Shown in pieces: positions 49,610 to 62,745 of a stretch of DNA of 64,000 nucleotides. A program made the translations under genes and the position numbers. The stretch's first letter is position 1. The number at the start of each line of letters is the position of its first letter. Location: the NCBI RefSeq assembly GCF_015832195.1, contig NC_052017.1:49801652-49865651 (forward strand), written 5' to 3'. This DNA is from Motacilla alba alba. Its lineage: Eukaryota; Chordata; Aves; Passeriformes; Motacillidae. A model generated the notes under the pieces. That model searched no databases. It had not been told where the DNA came from and saw only the letters and a list, made by a program, of their open reading frames with translations.

Positions 49610-49702
49610 TGAGAAAGATATGGACCTGCTTGGGTGGGTCTGGAGGAGGGCCGTGAGAATGACTGGGGGCTGGAGAGCCTCTGCTCTGAAAACAGGCTGG
49701 GA
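49610..49702 (+). mobile_element. Short CR1 LINE fragment
   Basis: The sequence GACCTGCTTGGGTGGGTCTGGAGGAGGGCC, then GAATGACTGGGGGCTGGAGAGCC, then GAAAACAGGCTGGGA matches the familiar CR1 ORF2 stretch that lies upstream of the C-terminal segment. Only about 90 bp survives, with both ends lost. Confidence 0.8.
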
Positions 49703-52700
49703 ATATATTCTACCTCACAATGAGACCTTAAAATCAGTTGTGTACTGATAGCTGAATTTAAGAGATAAAAGACTGAACTGCATGCTAGGTTTCCATGTTG
49801 GCAACCTTTTAACATTGGCAGATACAACTGAAATTTTTGTCATGTCAACAGAGAAAATTATGGGAGTTTTAACATCACAATCTGTATTTGCCAACGTTCC
49901 TTAAAGTTCTGTATCTTATGCTATAGTAAGGTAGAAGGGCAGAGCAATAGGAGGAATGAGAAATATGGTTATCTGTGCAAATTTTCAAATGTATCTTTGG
50001 AGCAGTAATATGACATACCAAGTAAAACAGAAATCCTCATTTATTTTTCCCACTCTACCTTCATTGGGGTGTTTCCTAGTCTTTTTTACAAAAACTATTT
50101 AAAATTCCTGGATTTTTCCATTCCCCATGATGAGGACAATCTCAGGTTAAGTGTTCCAAAGACATGAAAACAAATAAAAAAGGTGGCTAGCTAACCCAAA
50201 AAAATAAAAACCAACAAAAAAAACCCCACCCACATTTATTTAAAAAAAAATCTGTTGCAGTGAAATTTTATTTTTGGATTTTATGTTCTGTTGAAAAAAG
50301 AAGTGAATAGTAAGGGTATACAGTGTACCTTGCATAATATCCACAAATAACATATTAATTAAAAAGCCTTTCTTGAAGGATACTAAAGGATTTGAAGATT
50401 CACAGAAAGACTTAATCTGAGACACACATTTTGGACATTGATTTTCAGTAGATAAACAATCTGTCAGGACAATCAAATATCTCAAAATTTTCAAAGAACA
50501 GTCAAAATATGCCAAGTTTCTTATTGCTAAAACTTCCATTCCAGTTCTCTTGTATGTGATAGACACACTTTTACTGTTTCATGAAGGAATAACATATTTT
50601 TGATCTGCACATAGAGAAGTAAAGTTTTTTTCAAATATGACTGCATCTGTGTAACATAGAGATTTCCCTTTTTGGAGAAGATCCTTTCAAGATTTTTAAG
50701 ACTTCAGGGAAAAATGAAATGAGAATGATTTTTTATGTCTCTGTGGCCTAGATTGTAATGATTGAGTGTTTTTGAGTTTTTGTCACAAAGGAAAAATATT
50801 CTATGAGAAGGAATTTACAGATCAGGAAATTGCTAGCAATGTTTTTGTATTTTTTTCTCTCTTTTGATAACAATAATCTTAGTTTATTTTTAACAGAGTA
50901 ATATGTTTAGAGAAATTGTTAGTTGGAAATTAATATATAGATGTAATGAGGATTAATATTCAGCCTACTTTATATTTTATGAAAGGGACAGGGAAGGAAT
51001 GAAAATTATTTTCCAAACCAAAACTGCATGTTTGTGACTCAATAGGCATTGATTTTTTTAATATGAATTGCTAATCAAACTCTCAAGAGTATAAAATCCA
51101 TTGTATGACTTTAGAATAAGAGAAGTCTGTTTTTATCTTTGAAAAATGTAAGCTTGTATTTACTTTCCCCATTTTATGAATGAAAAGATATACATGGGTA
51201 ATCAATATTTCTATGAAGCATTACATAAATTCCAGAATGAGATCATGAACCTACCAAACCATAAGTGGTTAAATGTCATGCCCCTGTATTCTTGCTTCCA
51301 CAAACCCACAAGTTTTTGATGGATAAACTTGTCTTTTCTTTTTTTTGTAAATGTTGAAGAGAGTTCTAGGTTAGCACACAAAAGCAGAAGGTACTAAAGG
51401 AAAACAAAACTGTAGATGTCCCTCTTTATTGAAAACATTCTACAAAAATAAACTTCTCTTTCTAAATGTAGAATATGTATTTTATTTTCAGGGTATGCCT
51501 TCTGTTTCAGTATGGATGACAACATTGGAACCTTTAGTACAGGAGCAACTGAAAGAGTCTGCACAGGACAGAAAGGAATCTCCCACAGTATCAAGTCCAG
51601 GTCCCCACTGTTACTGACAACTATTTCATGCTACCTCTGGTCATATCATCATAAATTTGAAATCAGCATGTATACATCCATCCATCTTAGTTAACTTCCA
51701 GAATCCAAATATAATGGATTCAATGCTCCAAGAAGAAGCATTCTTCTCCTATGCCCTCTGTTGCAATACAGTTTTTCCTGTTTTAAAATGATCCTAGGAT
51801 CCGTCTGCTTTTTCTCTAAGTCAAGACAAATACTCTTTGGATTCTCTAGATAGTCTCCCTTTACTCCTTTTTTTTTTCTTCTTTTTTTACAGACTCTCTT
51901 ATCTCCATTTCCTGCTAAAAGGCTGACACCAAGAAAGGAAATAGAATAGAAATAGTTTCAGATTAATGAAACCAGCAGGAAAATAGGGTTTACTAGTTCT
52001 AAGATACCAAAGATTCCACTTCAGCCTTAGAATTCAGCTTTCTTTCAAGTTTTTAATTTGTATAAAGCTGGTGGGCTCTATTTCCAATATTAGAAAGATA
52101 AATTTAAATCTACATTACCTACCTTTTCACGTATACATTTTAAACTCACTGCTGGCTTGTTATGTATATTGTATTCCTTGTCATATGATTTTTCACATGA
52201 AAACATCGCTATGAACCCTGAGTAACTAGAAGGATCCACCACCCACTGCCATCTAGGCATACATCAGAAGTACAGCAGAAGAGCAATTTAGGAAAGTGTT
52301 CTATATTGAGATACTGGTTTTATGCATTTTAATATGACATCACTGATCACACCCACATAGCTCAACCAAAATAATCCATCATGATTCTGTTGCAATTTCA
52401 AATGAATGATAAAATTTCTAAGGTGTGAGCCACAGAGCACTAACAATGACATTGACTCATTCTTGTGCATTGAGAAGTATGCTTAACATAGATTTGCAGA
52501 AACAAAAGAAAGATTATCTGAGAACACAACCAAAAAAACCCCTAAATTCTGATTACTCTATTTGTAAAATGGATCAAAGAAAATGGTGAGAAAAGGGGCC
52601 TTCTAAGCTAAACTTTTCTAGGTAAGAAAAGGTATATAGAAATATTAGATTTTCTACTTAGGTTTCTGAAAAGTGCTTGTAGTTACTACTGTATGCACAA

Positions 52701-55700
52701 TGTTAACCCAAGAAACTGAAACTCAAACGAAAGGACATGTTGAAATTATTATTCCTATATAATATCAAAAAGCTTCACCTTTCAGACCATCATGACCTGT
52801 ATGTCCCTTTCTTGATTTTTTTTTTTTTCTCCGTGCTAGGATTACCTTTTCTTGGCTTTCAGAATTGTGTGGGGAGGGACTTTGTCTCCTGAGTGGTCCA
52901 GTGTTTGCCTACTTTGGTTTGACCTTTACCATTCATTACTGAAGAGGTATGATTCAGGAGATGCCATTCTTCCCCCAGAGCAACTACTGAAACTTTATAT
53001 TTTACGAAAATATAAAGGAACTGTTTTAAGAAATAGAGAACAGGTTTAAATCCCTCACCATCATTACAAAATCCTACCACAATTTTCACAAGACTACAGG
53101 CCTGTATAAATTCTCTTTGAGCTCTTGAAAGTTCTCTTGCATCCCCTGAATGCAATGCATTCTGCATTTCTACATCAAAACTTACAATATTGGACTTCAT
53201 TTTTTGCATCTATTCAGTTTCAACTGAAATAAGTGTTCAGTATGCTGAATCAAGAATATATGCAATGATCAAGGTATTTTATTGCTCTCAACTTGCTGTT
53301 CAATATTAATAGACAGTTGCTAAATAATTTCAAATTCTGTCTCTTCCAGGCACAATCCTTGTGTTAAATTTTAAATGAACAGTATAAAACACAGCTGACT
53401 AGCAGTGTCAAAGAGAAGTTTTAGATTTATTGGTATGTCTCCTTTTTCAGTTCATATTTTAGTGTCTATTCAGGGAACTTAGAATACCTTTTAGCTTTCA
53501 AAACATTCCTCAGACTTGATTGCACCTCTGTGCTGTTAGGGGTGTAAGAAAATGAAAAGACCAATTTGGTACTCACTGAGGTTAGGCTAACTAGATAGGA
53601 CATAGAAAAGTGCTGGATAGGACATAAGAAAAGAAATTGCCAGACATGTTATGTAGTGAAATGAGAAGCTGAAAAAATCTACAGATAGTGCCATGATGGA
53701 TGGCAAAATTTTATCAGGGCATAAGTGGAGTAAAGGGAGAAATGGTGAGGCTTCACAGACCTCTGATGGGTGCCTTTGGGGAGTGAAGTTGTGCGAAGCC
53801 AGCAGAATCTTGGTAACTCTTTCAGTAATACTACATAAACAAAAATCATCTAGGTAACAATATCAGAAATATAGAATATGGGTGTAGATGTAGAAAAAAG
53901 GGAAAAAATTGCGAGAAAGTGGTTACTGGAACATTGTTTACCTTACAGGAGAGCAGGGCAGAAAAATGGTAAAAAGGGAGAGTCAGGAAAAGGAGTAGCT
54001 AGAGTTGCAAACCATGTGATTAGCGCTGCTTAGGGGAGAACTCTGTGCAGTCTCAATAAGGACAATAAAGCTACCCATGTTCTGACCATATCGCACAGGT
54101 CAAACCTGCTTCCCCATCCAGCAAGTGAAGCAAGAAGTTGCTGAGAAGGGTCCACAGTTAGCAGGAAGGGTCACAGACAAAGATTGAACATATTGGTATT
54201 GCTGTTGGTGGCAGGCTTGACAGCATCAGCATCTGAGCCACCACATCCTAAAATCTATGTATTCTCAAGAAAATTTCAGGCATCAGAGTAGTTCTGTGGC
54301 TTTCAATGATTGTTTTAAAAGGTTTGGTTACCAACAGCATCCCTACACAGCATTCTTACATATAATGTCATAGAGCAGCATTCTTGTCTCAGGACGTGAT
54401 GTTTCATGAGGCTGACGTATTTACTCATTTGAATCTGTTGTACATTTCTCAACTCCAGGAAGTATAAGCATTAGATACTTATCCTTTAAGGATATCCTTA
54501 AGGAGCCCAAGTATATGCCAGGAAATGGAAGTAAAGAAAGCTTTTGAGGTACAGGGAAATCTTTATCCATACTAAAATAAAACCCACCTCATTATCATAA
54601 GATTTTTCAGCAAGACAAAGGCAGAACTGACCACTTCTTTCTGGGTTAGTAGGAAGCCAAATGTAACAGCCTTAATCAGTCTAGACACATACAGTGAAGT
54701 GATGTGTTTTTCTTCCCTACTATCTTTCCTTAATGTTCCATAAGAGCACAGACCATCTCCAAAATTTGCAAAAATCACAGAGAGAAAAAGGTTCATCACC
54801 ACCCATGTCTAGATGCTATTTCTACCAGCCATTCTTACACACAACCTTTAATGTCTGTGTGGAGGGAGTGCAGGGGGTCTCATCAGGATGGTTTTTGTTG
54901 CTCATCTGTAACAAATTCTGTGTTTTGTATTACCACTGAGGAAACTGAGAAAGCATGTAGCAGAGGAACAAAACACATGATTTATGAGAGAGAAATAAAG
55001 AGAGATTAGGCATCTACTCATGAACACAAGTGGACGGATATTTTAACAAAATTTAATTTATATTCAGCTTCCAATTGAATTATACTGACTAGTGCCTCAT
55101 AATGTGACATGCAGCCCATTTCAAGATACAGTTTCTGTGTTTTGAGTGTAAGACAAAGGTCATCTAAGGAAGTCAAATACACATACCCCTATACTGCAGC
55201 AGAAGAGAACTCCAAACCAACCCCCCAAATTCTTCTCATAAAACAAACAAACAAACAAATAAATATTGAATTTTTAAAAATTGTGTAAATACAGGCTAAT
55301 TTCAAAGTAAAGAACAGCCTGTTCAATGCAAGTATAATGGCCTTCTTCAAAGTCTTCTGGCTAGGATATTAATTGCCTGTGAGACCATAATGGGATAAAA
55401 ACAATAGTAGAAGCAGGCAGTGTGATGCTAATATTACTTATCACATAGATAATTTTCAAGTAAAAGAGAGAAGCATAAATGGAATCACTTGCTAATTTGT
55501 AAAATTAATTTATGCTTTTATGAAACATAAACACATTACGGACCAAACTGAGACCATGTAAATGAAAATTAGTTTTGGCATGGAGTAGTACAAAGGCAGG
55601 GTTAAGACTTGGGGATGGCTGTTAATGAAACCATAATGTAAATCAGCATATAAACATATAAAATGTGACCTAATTAGACACATACTTAATTTACTCAAGC

Positions 55701-58027
55701 AATTCTAAAATAAGTGTATAACTAATGTAATTCAAGTGGTCATTCATGCAAAATCTATTATTCCTTCTTTGTCAACAGCTCAATAATGTCATTATTCAGA
55801 AGATGGATGCTATTTTAAAATGTGTTTTTTCCTGAAAAAAGATTCTACTTTAACAAAGGTATCACATTAGTTTTAAAAAAGACAACTTATTTCACTCTCT
55901 GCATATACAATGTGCATAAAATCCCATTAGCAGACAGATCATAGAAACAATATTAAAAGAGTGTGTATATATTTTTCTTTTATTTTATTTACAGTTAGCA
56001 AGGAGGGCTTGTGTCCTGTAAACACCTAGCTTTCCACAGAATAAATGAATAACATTTTGGAAAGCTTTAGAATAAATGCATTTAAAATGCCATTTACTGT
56101 ACATCTTGTACATTTTTAACAGTCCTACTCTTTCACCATTTAGCAGAAAAGTATAAAATGAAGAATTAAATCTATAATTGATGCTCGTGTCATCCATGAA
56201 ATCTGCACCCTATAACCAGATCATTCCTTCCTGTCATTAGGAGATGTAGAAAAGCTTAGTCTACTTAAATGTTGAACTTCTTCTGAGCCAAGGTAGGGAA
56301 TAGGAGAGCGAAGGTGGTCAGCAGGTGGTTAGTGAAGCACCTGTAACTACAGCTGACACTGCTTTCTCCTTTCCTGAGAATATTAAAAATAAGAATTGTT
56401 ATTTATCAGTTGCAGGTGGGCTACACTGGGACACTGTAACACGCCTCTTGCCATTCACTAATCATGTGTCTGGAGAAAGGCAAAAACTGGTTGTTCTGAG
56501 ACTGAGGGTACTAATTTTACTTTTCACCCTCAGATACAGCATATTCGTATGGTCTACATTCTCCAAGTTTCTCCTTTGTGCAGATATGCAAGTCCAATTC
56601 CAGTTTGGTTTTTTTTTTTAATTAGAAACAGGAAAACTTCTGTATTTTTCCCATGTTATTCAGTTGCTTACACACTAGCATACTACCTGTGGAAAAAGAA
56701 CAATTCTGAACAGTTTGTTTTTAAAAAGGTCAAATATTTATGGAAAGTATTTTCATAGTAGTCTTTCTGCAGGAAGAGAGACTATCCTTTCCCTTAAGAT
56801 TGCCTATTAAAATGTTGCCCGTTCTCATTTTTGAAAGTCAGCATGCCCTAAGGATTACAGCTGTTTGGTATTCTGCAGAAAGGCTACACCAGTACATTTG
56901 GAATGCCCGTTGGGTTTTTCATTGAAAATAGTATTTATTTTCGTATGTCGGTAGTATGTGATAAGGACACAAGTTCCTTATCAGCTATTCCTTCAGTAAG
57001 ATCCAAATATAAGGAACATTTATGAGGATTTTGAATAGAAGGTCAATTAAGGGTTTTTTTAATTATAAAATCCTTGATATATTAAAATTCCATTTTCAAT
57101 TGCTTAGACCATTACAAGTTTGTAATTATTTTCTCAAAAATGCTTTGTGATAATTGTTTACTTCTATTTAGAATTTTTCTCTTAAAAAGGTTTCAGAGCA
57201 AACAATGACGATTTTTAGGAGGAAGAAAAAATACAATAAATACAAATCTTATCTGCTACAATAGGGGAGAGAGGCCTTGTAGTGATTCAGAAACTTATAA
57301 ATAAAATTCAAATTAGATAGGAAATTAATAATACCTATATACAATTTGTTCTTTAAGTTTAAACATTTTTCCTACTTTTACCTGTAAACTATATTTCAGA
57401 AAAAACAGAATTTGTGCATAATCAACAAGACTTGTTCAATATTAATGCTAAGATTTCAGAAAAAATTTGTGCTAGTAAACCTGGTAAACCCAGAACCCAC
57501 TACATACTATAATCAGAAAGAACAAAGCCATCCCTAGAAGGCAAACTGATGATCACATTCATGAGAATGCAGAATTGTTTTTTCCATTTTGTTTATTGCA
57601 AGACATAGAGTCCATGTCTCACCTGCTGTCTATTTTTTCCAGAAAAGCAAACTAACATATTCATTTACAGAGAGGAAGGAATTGGGCAAACACTTTGGAA
57701 GAAGAATGAAAAAAAATAGCAGAAAGTTAAACCATGATTAAATTGAACTTGTTGATAGTAAGAGCAAAAGTGTGAGTGTGTAAGGAAAGATAGATCTGAT
57801 TAAAAAGGACTAAAAGTGAGAGCTAAGCACATCAGGGGAGGCCAAGAAGCAACTGGTGTTGGAGAAGGAAAAAGTTTCAACATCTGGCCAAGTGAAGGCT
57901 GAAATTTTGGAGGGATTATCTTGATGAAGCCCTACCAGGACTGAAGGTGAGGGACATGGATATGGGACAAATAAGAAAAGAATCTGTAGTGCCAGGAGAA
58001 TGACATCAATTAAATAAAACCAAAAAG
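49703..58027 (-). other. CNTNAP2 intron, no gene recognised
   Basis: This long AT-rich stretch has several T runs (51869-51879, 52815-52829). Open frames at 50240-50566, 51429-51694, 52859-53209 and 56325-56621 have no recognisable domain. A weak splice-bounded candidate at 52840-52946 on the plus strand is discussed under findings. Confidence 0.5.
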
Positions 58028-58047
58028 GTAAAACCCTGGGGTTTTAC
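58028..58047. repeat. 9-bp inverted repeat
   Basis: GTAAAACCC and GGGTTTTAC flank a TG loop. It lies in a purine-rich stretch (about 57780-58380) that I could not assign to any repeat family. Confidence 0.8.
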
Positions 58048-61000
58048 CCTCTCCTGGGTGAGAAACGTGTTGAGAAGAATTGATTGAGAGTAGATAATAG
58101 CAACAGATGTAGGAAGGAACTACAAAGCCATGGAGAAGAGCAAGCCACAGATGGATAATGTGCCCAGGAAGAACCAAAGAAGGAACACAGACCCAGCTGG
58201 AAAACAGCAACCTAGGAAAGAACTAAGCCTGGCTAGACAGGTGGCTACAGTTAAATGGACAAAAATCAGAATTAAAGATCTGTTTAGCAAATGGGGTCAC
58301 AGACAACTAACTCAGGCAGCAACAGAAACAGAAGAAAAATAGCTGGACAAGTCAAGGAAAGGGAACAACTAAAATGATTACCTAAAATAAGATATACCAC
58401 CAGAATCCCAGAGCAACCAATGGCTTCTAATTTCTCTATGAGATTTGTCTGTACACAAACTGAATATATACAAGATTTGCTCAGTTTTGCCCTGTAGGTT
58501 GGATGCAAAATTTCTAATTCTGCTTATTGACCCTTCTGAAGGAGTATCACAGTGATCCCATTTCATAGCTTTTCCCATTTATGTCCAGAATGAGGTCATG
58601 GCCCAGCCTCAGATGTTGCGCATAGAACTTTCTACTTCACTTTTTACAGAGTGGGAAGGCCTGTGTAGGAAAACAGTAAACAGGAAAAGTAAGCTCTGGA
58701 AGAGAAAAAATGCTGCCTTAGAAAAATGAATACTTTTTCTCCTACTTCTATCACAGATTTTTTATTTGATGATACCTACTAAGAGAAAGCAAACAAATTC
58801 CAATCCTTATTTCCAGAGAGGCTTGATATGCCAGGGATTTAATATAAAACGGTGCCAAAAGATGTGAATCAAGATACAAAATGCCACATCACAACAAAGG
58901 CAGCTCACATTGCTGGACATTTTTACATTTTACTTATGTGCTTTACCATGGCATTTGCTGAAGCAGATGAAGGGGACTGCAGATGTGAAAAGAAATGCAG
59001 AAATCTTTCCAAGGTGGTCCTATAGGCACCATACAGATAGTCACATGTAAATGGGTAATTCTGTACTTACAGTAATCAATTAAGCTTATGGCTACATTTC
59101 TGAGAGACAAGGAAAAAAAACCATTTTTCCTTGTCACTCAGACAAAAAAAAAAACCCATACAGTAACCACTTTTTAAGTATGCGTAGACCATTTTGTGCA
59201 CTAAATGAATTCTTGCAGGGTATAAGGCGAGAACCATTATTTAATTAGAGAGGTTCTTACTGCATATATTAAACAGTGGCAAACAAAACTTTCAAAAGTC
59301 TTAGATGCCTTAGATTTCCTAATGCTTGACTTTGCAGTCATAGAAGGGTTTTAAATGCCTAATAAAAACATAAAGTGTGATCACAACTGGAAATACAACA
59401 GTGGTAATGCATTGTGCTGATAGTCTTATTGGACAGAGAGCGCAACCTCAGTGGGTTTTTTCCTAGACTGAGCTCTTCTGTCACTTCTTGAGAAAGCCAT
59501 TTGAAATCTCTCATCTGTTCAAGACACACAAACAATTTCAACAGTTAATGGGTTAAAAAACCGCAAAGATTTCTCCAGACAGACTTCAGTCAAACCACAG
59601 CAAGTTCCTAACTGAAAAATAGGTCCCTTTAAAACAAAAATAATAAATATACATAAAATGCTCTCTTGTCCTGACTTGAAATCACTGCAAAGGAGAGCAT
59701 ATTAGTTGTTCTGAAAAAATACAAGCTGGACAGTAGTATTCTAAGGACTATTATTTTGACCCAAACAGAGTGTGTTATTTCAGAGCAGGAGCAGGTTAAA
59801 CTTCTTTTGTGAATATCCAGAAAATAATAATACACAGCAGGAAGTCAAAGAACGCACACACAAATATAAAAAGACTATGGTTTAGAAAATATTTTATTGT
59901 GATATTGACTCATAAAACAATAATGGACCTTTTATCCTAAAATAAATAGGTTTTTGTTGCTTTTTTTGAATCTTATTCTTCCTATGAATGGAACCCCTCC
60001 CAATCACCTGATATGAAAGACAACTATGAAGTATTTTTTTATTTCTAACAGTAGGAACCAGTGATATAGCTAAGGACAATTGTCTTTTTCAAAACATACC
60101 CAGAACACTGGAAGCAAATTGGCCTTTTACAATATTCAGTGCACAGTAGACTAAGCCTCTAAGATTCACTACAGTTTTTGTTTTATTTAAAAATCTAAAT
60201 ATTTAGATGCAATTATTGAGGTATGACTATTTTTAGTTCATTATAATGAACTTTTAAGCCATGATTCAATGACAAATTATTTAAATCTGTATCAATTAAG
60301 GCTATTATTTTAGTATTTTTTCTTGCCTCTCTTTTTTTTTTTCTCCTGTGCTACAAAATACTAACTCATCCATTGGGCTGAAACATCTACTTCAGAAACC
60401 ACATTTGAGTACCTGATCGTAAAGGAGTTTCAGAATAAAAGAATATTTTCATAGGTCTCTTTCTAAATCTGCAACTTGAATACAACAAAACTGCTACAGA
60501 AAGTTTTTTGCAGTGTAAAATTATGGACTGAATTTTCTTGCCACATTGCGACAACAATGATAATAGAAATGCAGAATGCTCTTTCTCTAACAAGCCACAA
60601 AATTGTTCAGTCTCATGGAGAGCTCTTTTCACACTGGAATCATAGGTTACTCTTTTTTCATAAGCACACCTGGTAGTGTGCTTCAAGGGTAGACTTCTCT
60701 TCTCTTTATATTTCCTACTCTGAGGTTAATGCATTTTCAGTCAGGTCCTTGAAACTACTCATGAGACTGTGTTCTAAATCAGATGAACAATAGCAGGTTA
60801 AAAAAAAATCCAGATTATCATTCGTATCTGAGAGCCCACATAGAAGATGGTTCCACAAATATCTACATTGCTAAAGTGATGAACATGACCTGGAACTGAA
60901 TGGACACATCTGCCTTTTCCATCATAAAACTTGCAAGACTTTTCCCTAAATAACGTAGGAAAGCACACATGTATTCACTAATTTAATGACTATTATGCCA

Positions 61001-62318
61001 GTGGGAAATCAGGCAGTGTGCAAGGCTGGACAATGCACAATGCCTGTAGTCTACTTTCTTCCATCCATGAGATTAGGCCTAGCAGAGCTTGACATAGGTA
61101 CAGTTGCACAAATATGTTTTCATGTGCCTAGGAAAAGTGGTAAAAATCCACTAAAAAGGCAGGGAGGTTCACACTGAGGCAGTCAGAAAATGCTTTTAAG
61201 ATGGCAGTGGTAAAAAGTCAAAGGAAAGTAAGTAAGCTTTTGTGATTGAAATGAACTTGAAAACATGAGAAAATAAATTGTCTCTCTTGCGTGGCTCCCA
61301 CTGGGCTAGTGCAATGAGACTCTGACCATTCAGAACAAACACAAAGGACTGCCCTGGAGGAACACTAGACTGAATCAGTAAACAGCAGCAACCATCTCTG
61401 CTTTGAATGGAGACAGACTGTAAGCCTCTAAATTTCAGCCAAGCATCAGGACAATCATCAGGGTGAGGTTTTTTCATATTTTTAACATCAATATCAGCCA
61501 TTTCTATACAACAGACAATAATATTTAAGTGACATGTTTAGAAAATATGTGTGGCATCTGTAAGCAAAATTTTATCATTCCTTTTTATTGCAGAGGCACA
61601 TTTTATGAGTTGTTTTTAATTTAAAAGCTGACTGCGAAAGTAAATTTTCTTTGGTTTTAATTTTTTTTATTGATTCCCCTTTTTTTAATAAAACACTGAA
61701 AAATAAGATGCTCTAGTCCTTCATACAGCATTTAAAAGACCCAGTGTTATATTTCAAGTTCACACATCACTAAGATAATGAGGTGACTTTGTTACTGCTG
61801 CTTTGATTTAGGTGAAATGAAACATTTAATTTCTCAAATGTGGCAAGTATTGCTTTTTCTTTCAAACACACATAATATAATCTTTAATTATGTCAAAAGG
61901 AAATCAAAACAAGCAAAAATTTCATGAATGTTAAGCCTTTATCACACATAAAAAAAAGTCAAGAAGACTTTGGTCTGCTCATGATAGGCATAATGGAATA
62001 GTTACTGAACTTACAAGACCTAATAATTTATAAATTATCAAAATTCATTTCAGCATAATATGGAATAAAATTAATGCATCCAAATCAAAATATCTCTTCA
62101 AATTAAACTCAGAGAATTTCTTCTAGGCTTAAAAAGTTGTCTTTACAGGCACAGCACAGAATGCAGAACACAGATATTAGAAGGTATGGCTGGATTAGCA
62201 AAAGCTGATTCATCTCTCACTTACAATGATTTCACAACAATACAGCAACACAACCCTACCCTGACATGCAGCACAATTGTATGAGCATCTCTCTTTTCCA
62301 TTAGAGGAACATGGTTTA
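58048..62318 (-). other. CNTNAP2 intron, no gene recognised
   Basis: The purine-rich sequence to about 58380 is of unknown origin. Beyond it is AT-rich intron with two neighbouring palindromes at 60193-60252. Open frames at 60387-60686 and 61196-61501 show no domain. Confidence 0.5.
60193..60252. repeat. Two perfect AT-rich palindromes close together
   Basis: ATCTAAATATTTAGAT (60193-60208, 16 bp) and AGTTCATTATAATGAACT (60235-60252, 18 bp) are each fully self-complementary without a loop. The second contains TTATAA flanked by AGTTCA / TGAACT half-sites. Confidence 0.85.
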
Positions 62319-62745
62319 GATATCACAGAATATGCGGAGTTGGAAGGAATCCACAAGGATCAGCAAGTCCAACTCCTGGCCCTGCGCAGAATACCTCAAG
62401 AGTCACACCATGTGTCTGAGAGTTGTCCAAACACCTGGGATTGTGACTGATTCCATGGGGAGCCTGTTCCAGTGCTCAGCCACTCTCTGGTGAGAGAAAT
62501 TTTTAATATTCAACCTAAACCTCCACTGAGACAGCTTTAGGCTATTCCCTCAGGTCCTGTCACTGGTCATTACAGAGAGAGATCAGTGTCTGACCCTCCT
62601 GTTCCCCTCATGAAGGAGTTGTAACTGTAATGAGGTCTCCCTCTGAGTCCCCTCCAGGCTGAACAGATCAAGTGACCTCAGCTGTTCCTTGGTGGCCTCC
62701 TTTCAAGGCCCTTCACCATCTTTGTTGACCTTTGGATGCTAATTT
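62319..62745 (-). mobile_element. CR1 LINE, 3' portion
   Basis: It starts ATATCACAGAATATGCGGAGTTGGAAGG and GGATCAGCAAGTCCAACTCC, the reverse complement of a CR1 3' UTR. It continues through the reverse complement of ORF2 C-terminal sequence to about TGACCTTTGGATGC. It is more diverged than the copy at 40991-41532 and belongs to a different CR1 subfamily, judging from the 3' UTR wording. It has the same orientation as CNTNAP2. Confidence 0.9.

Noticed and set aside
51429..51694. Overlapping open frames beginning after TTTTATTTTCAG
   Set aside because: The acceptor-like site is present, but no convincing donor and no protein resemblance were found.
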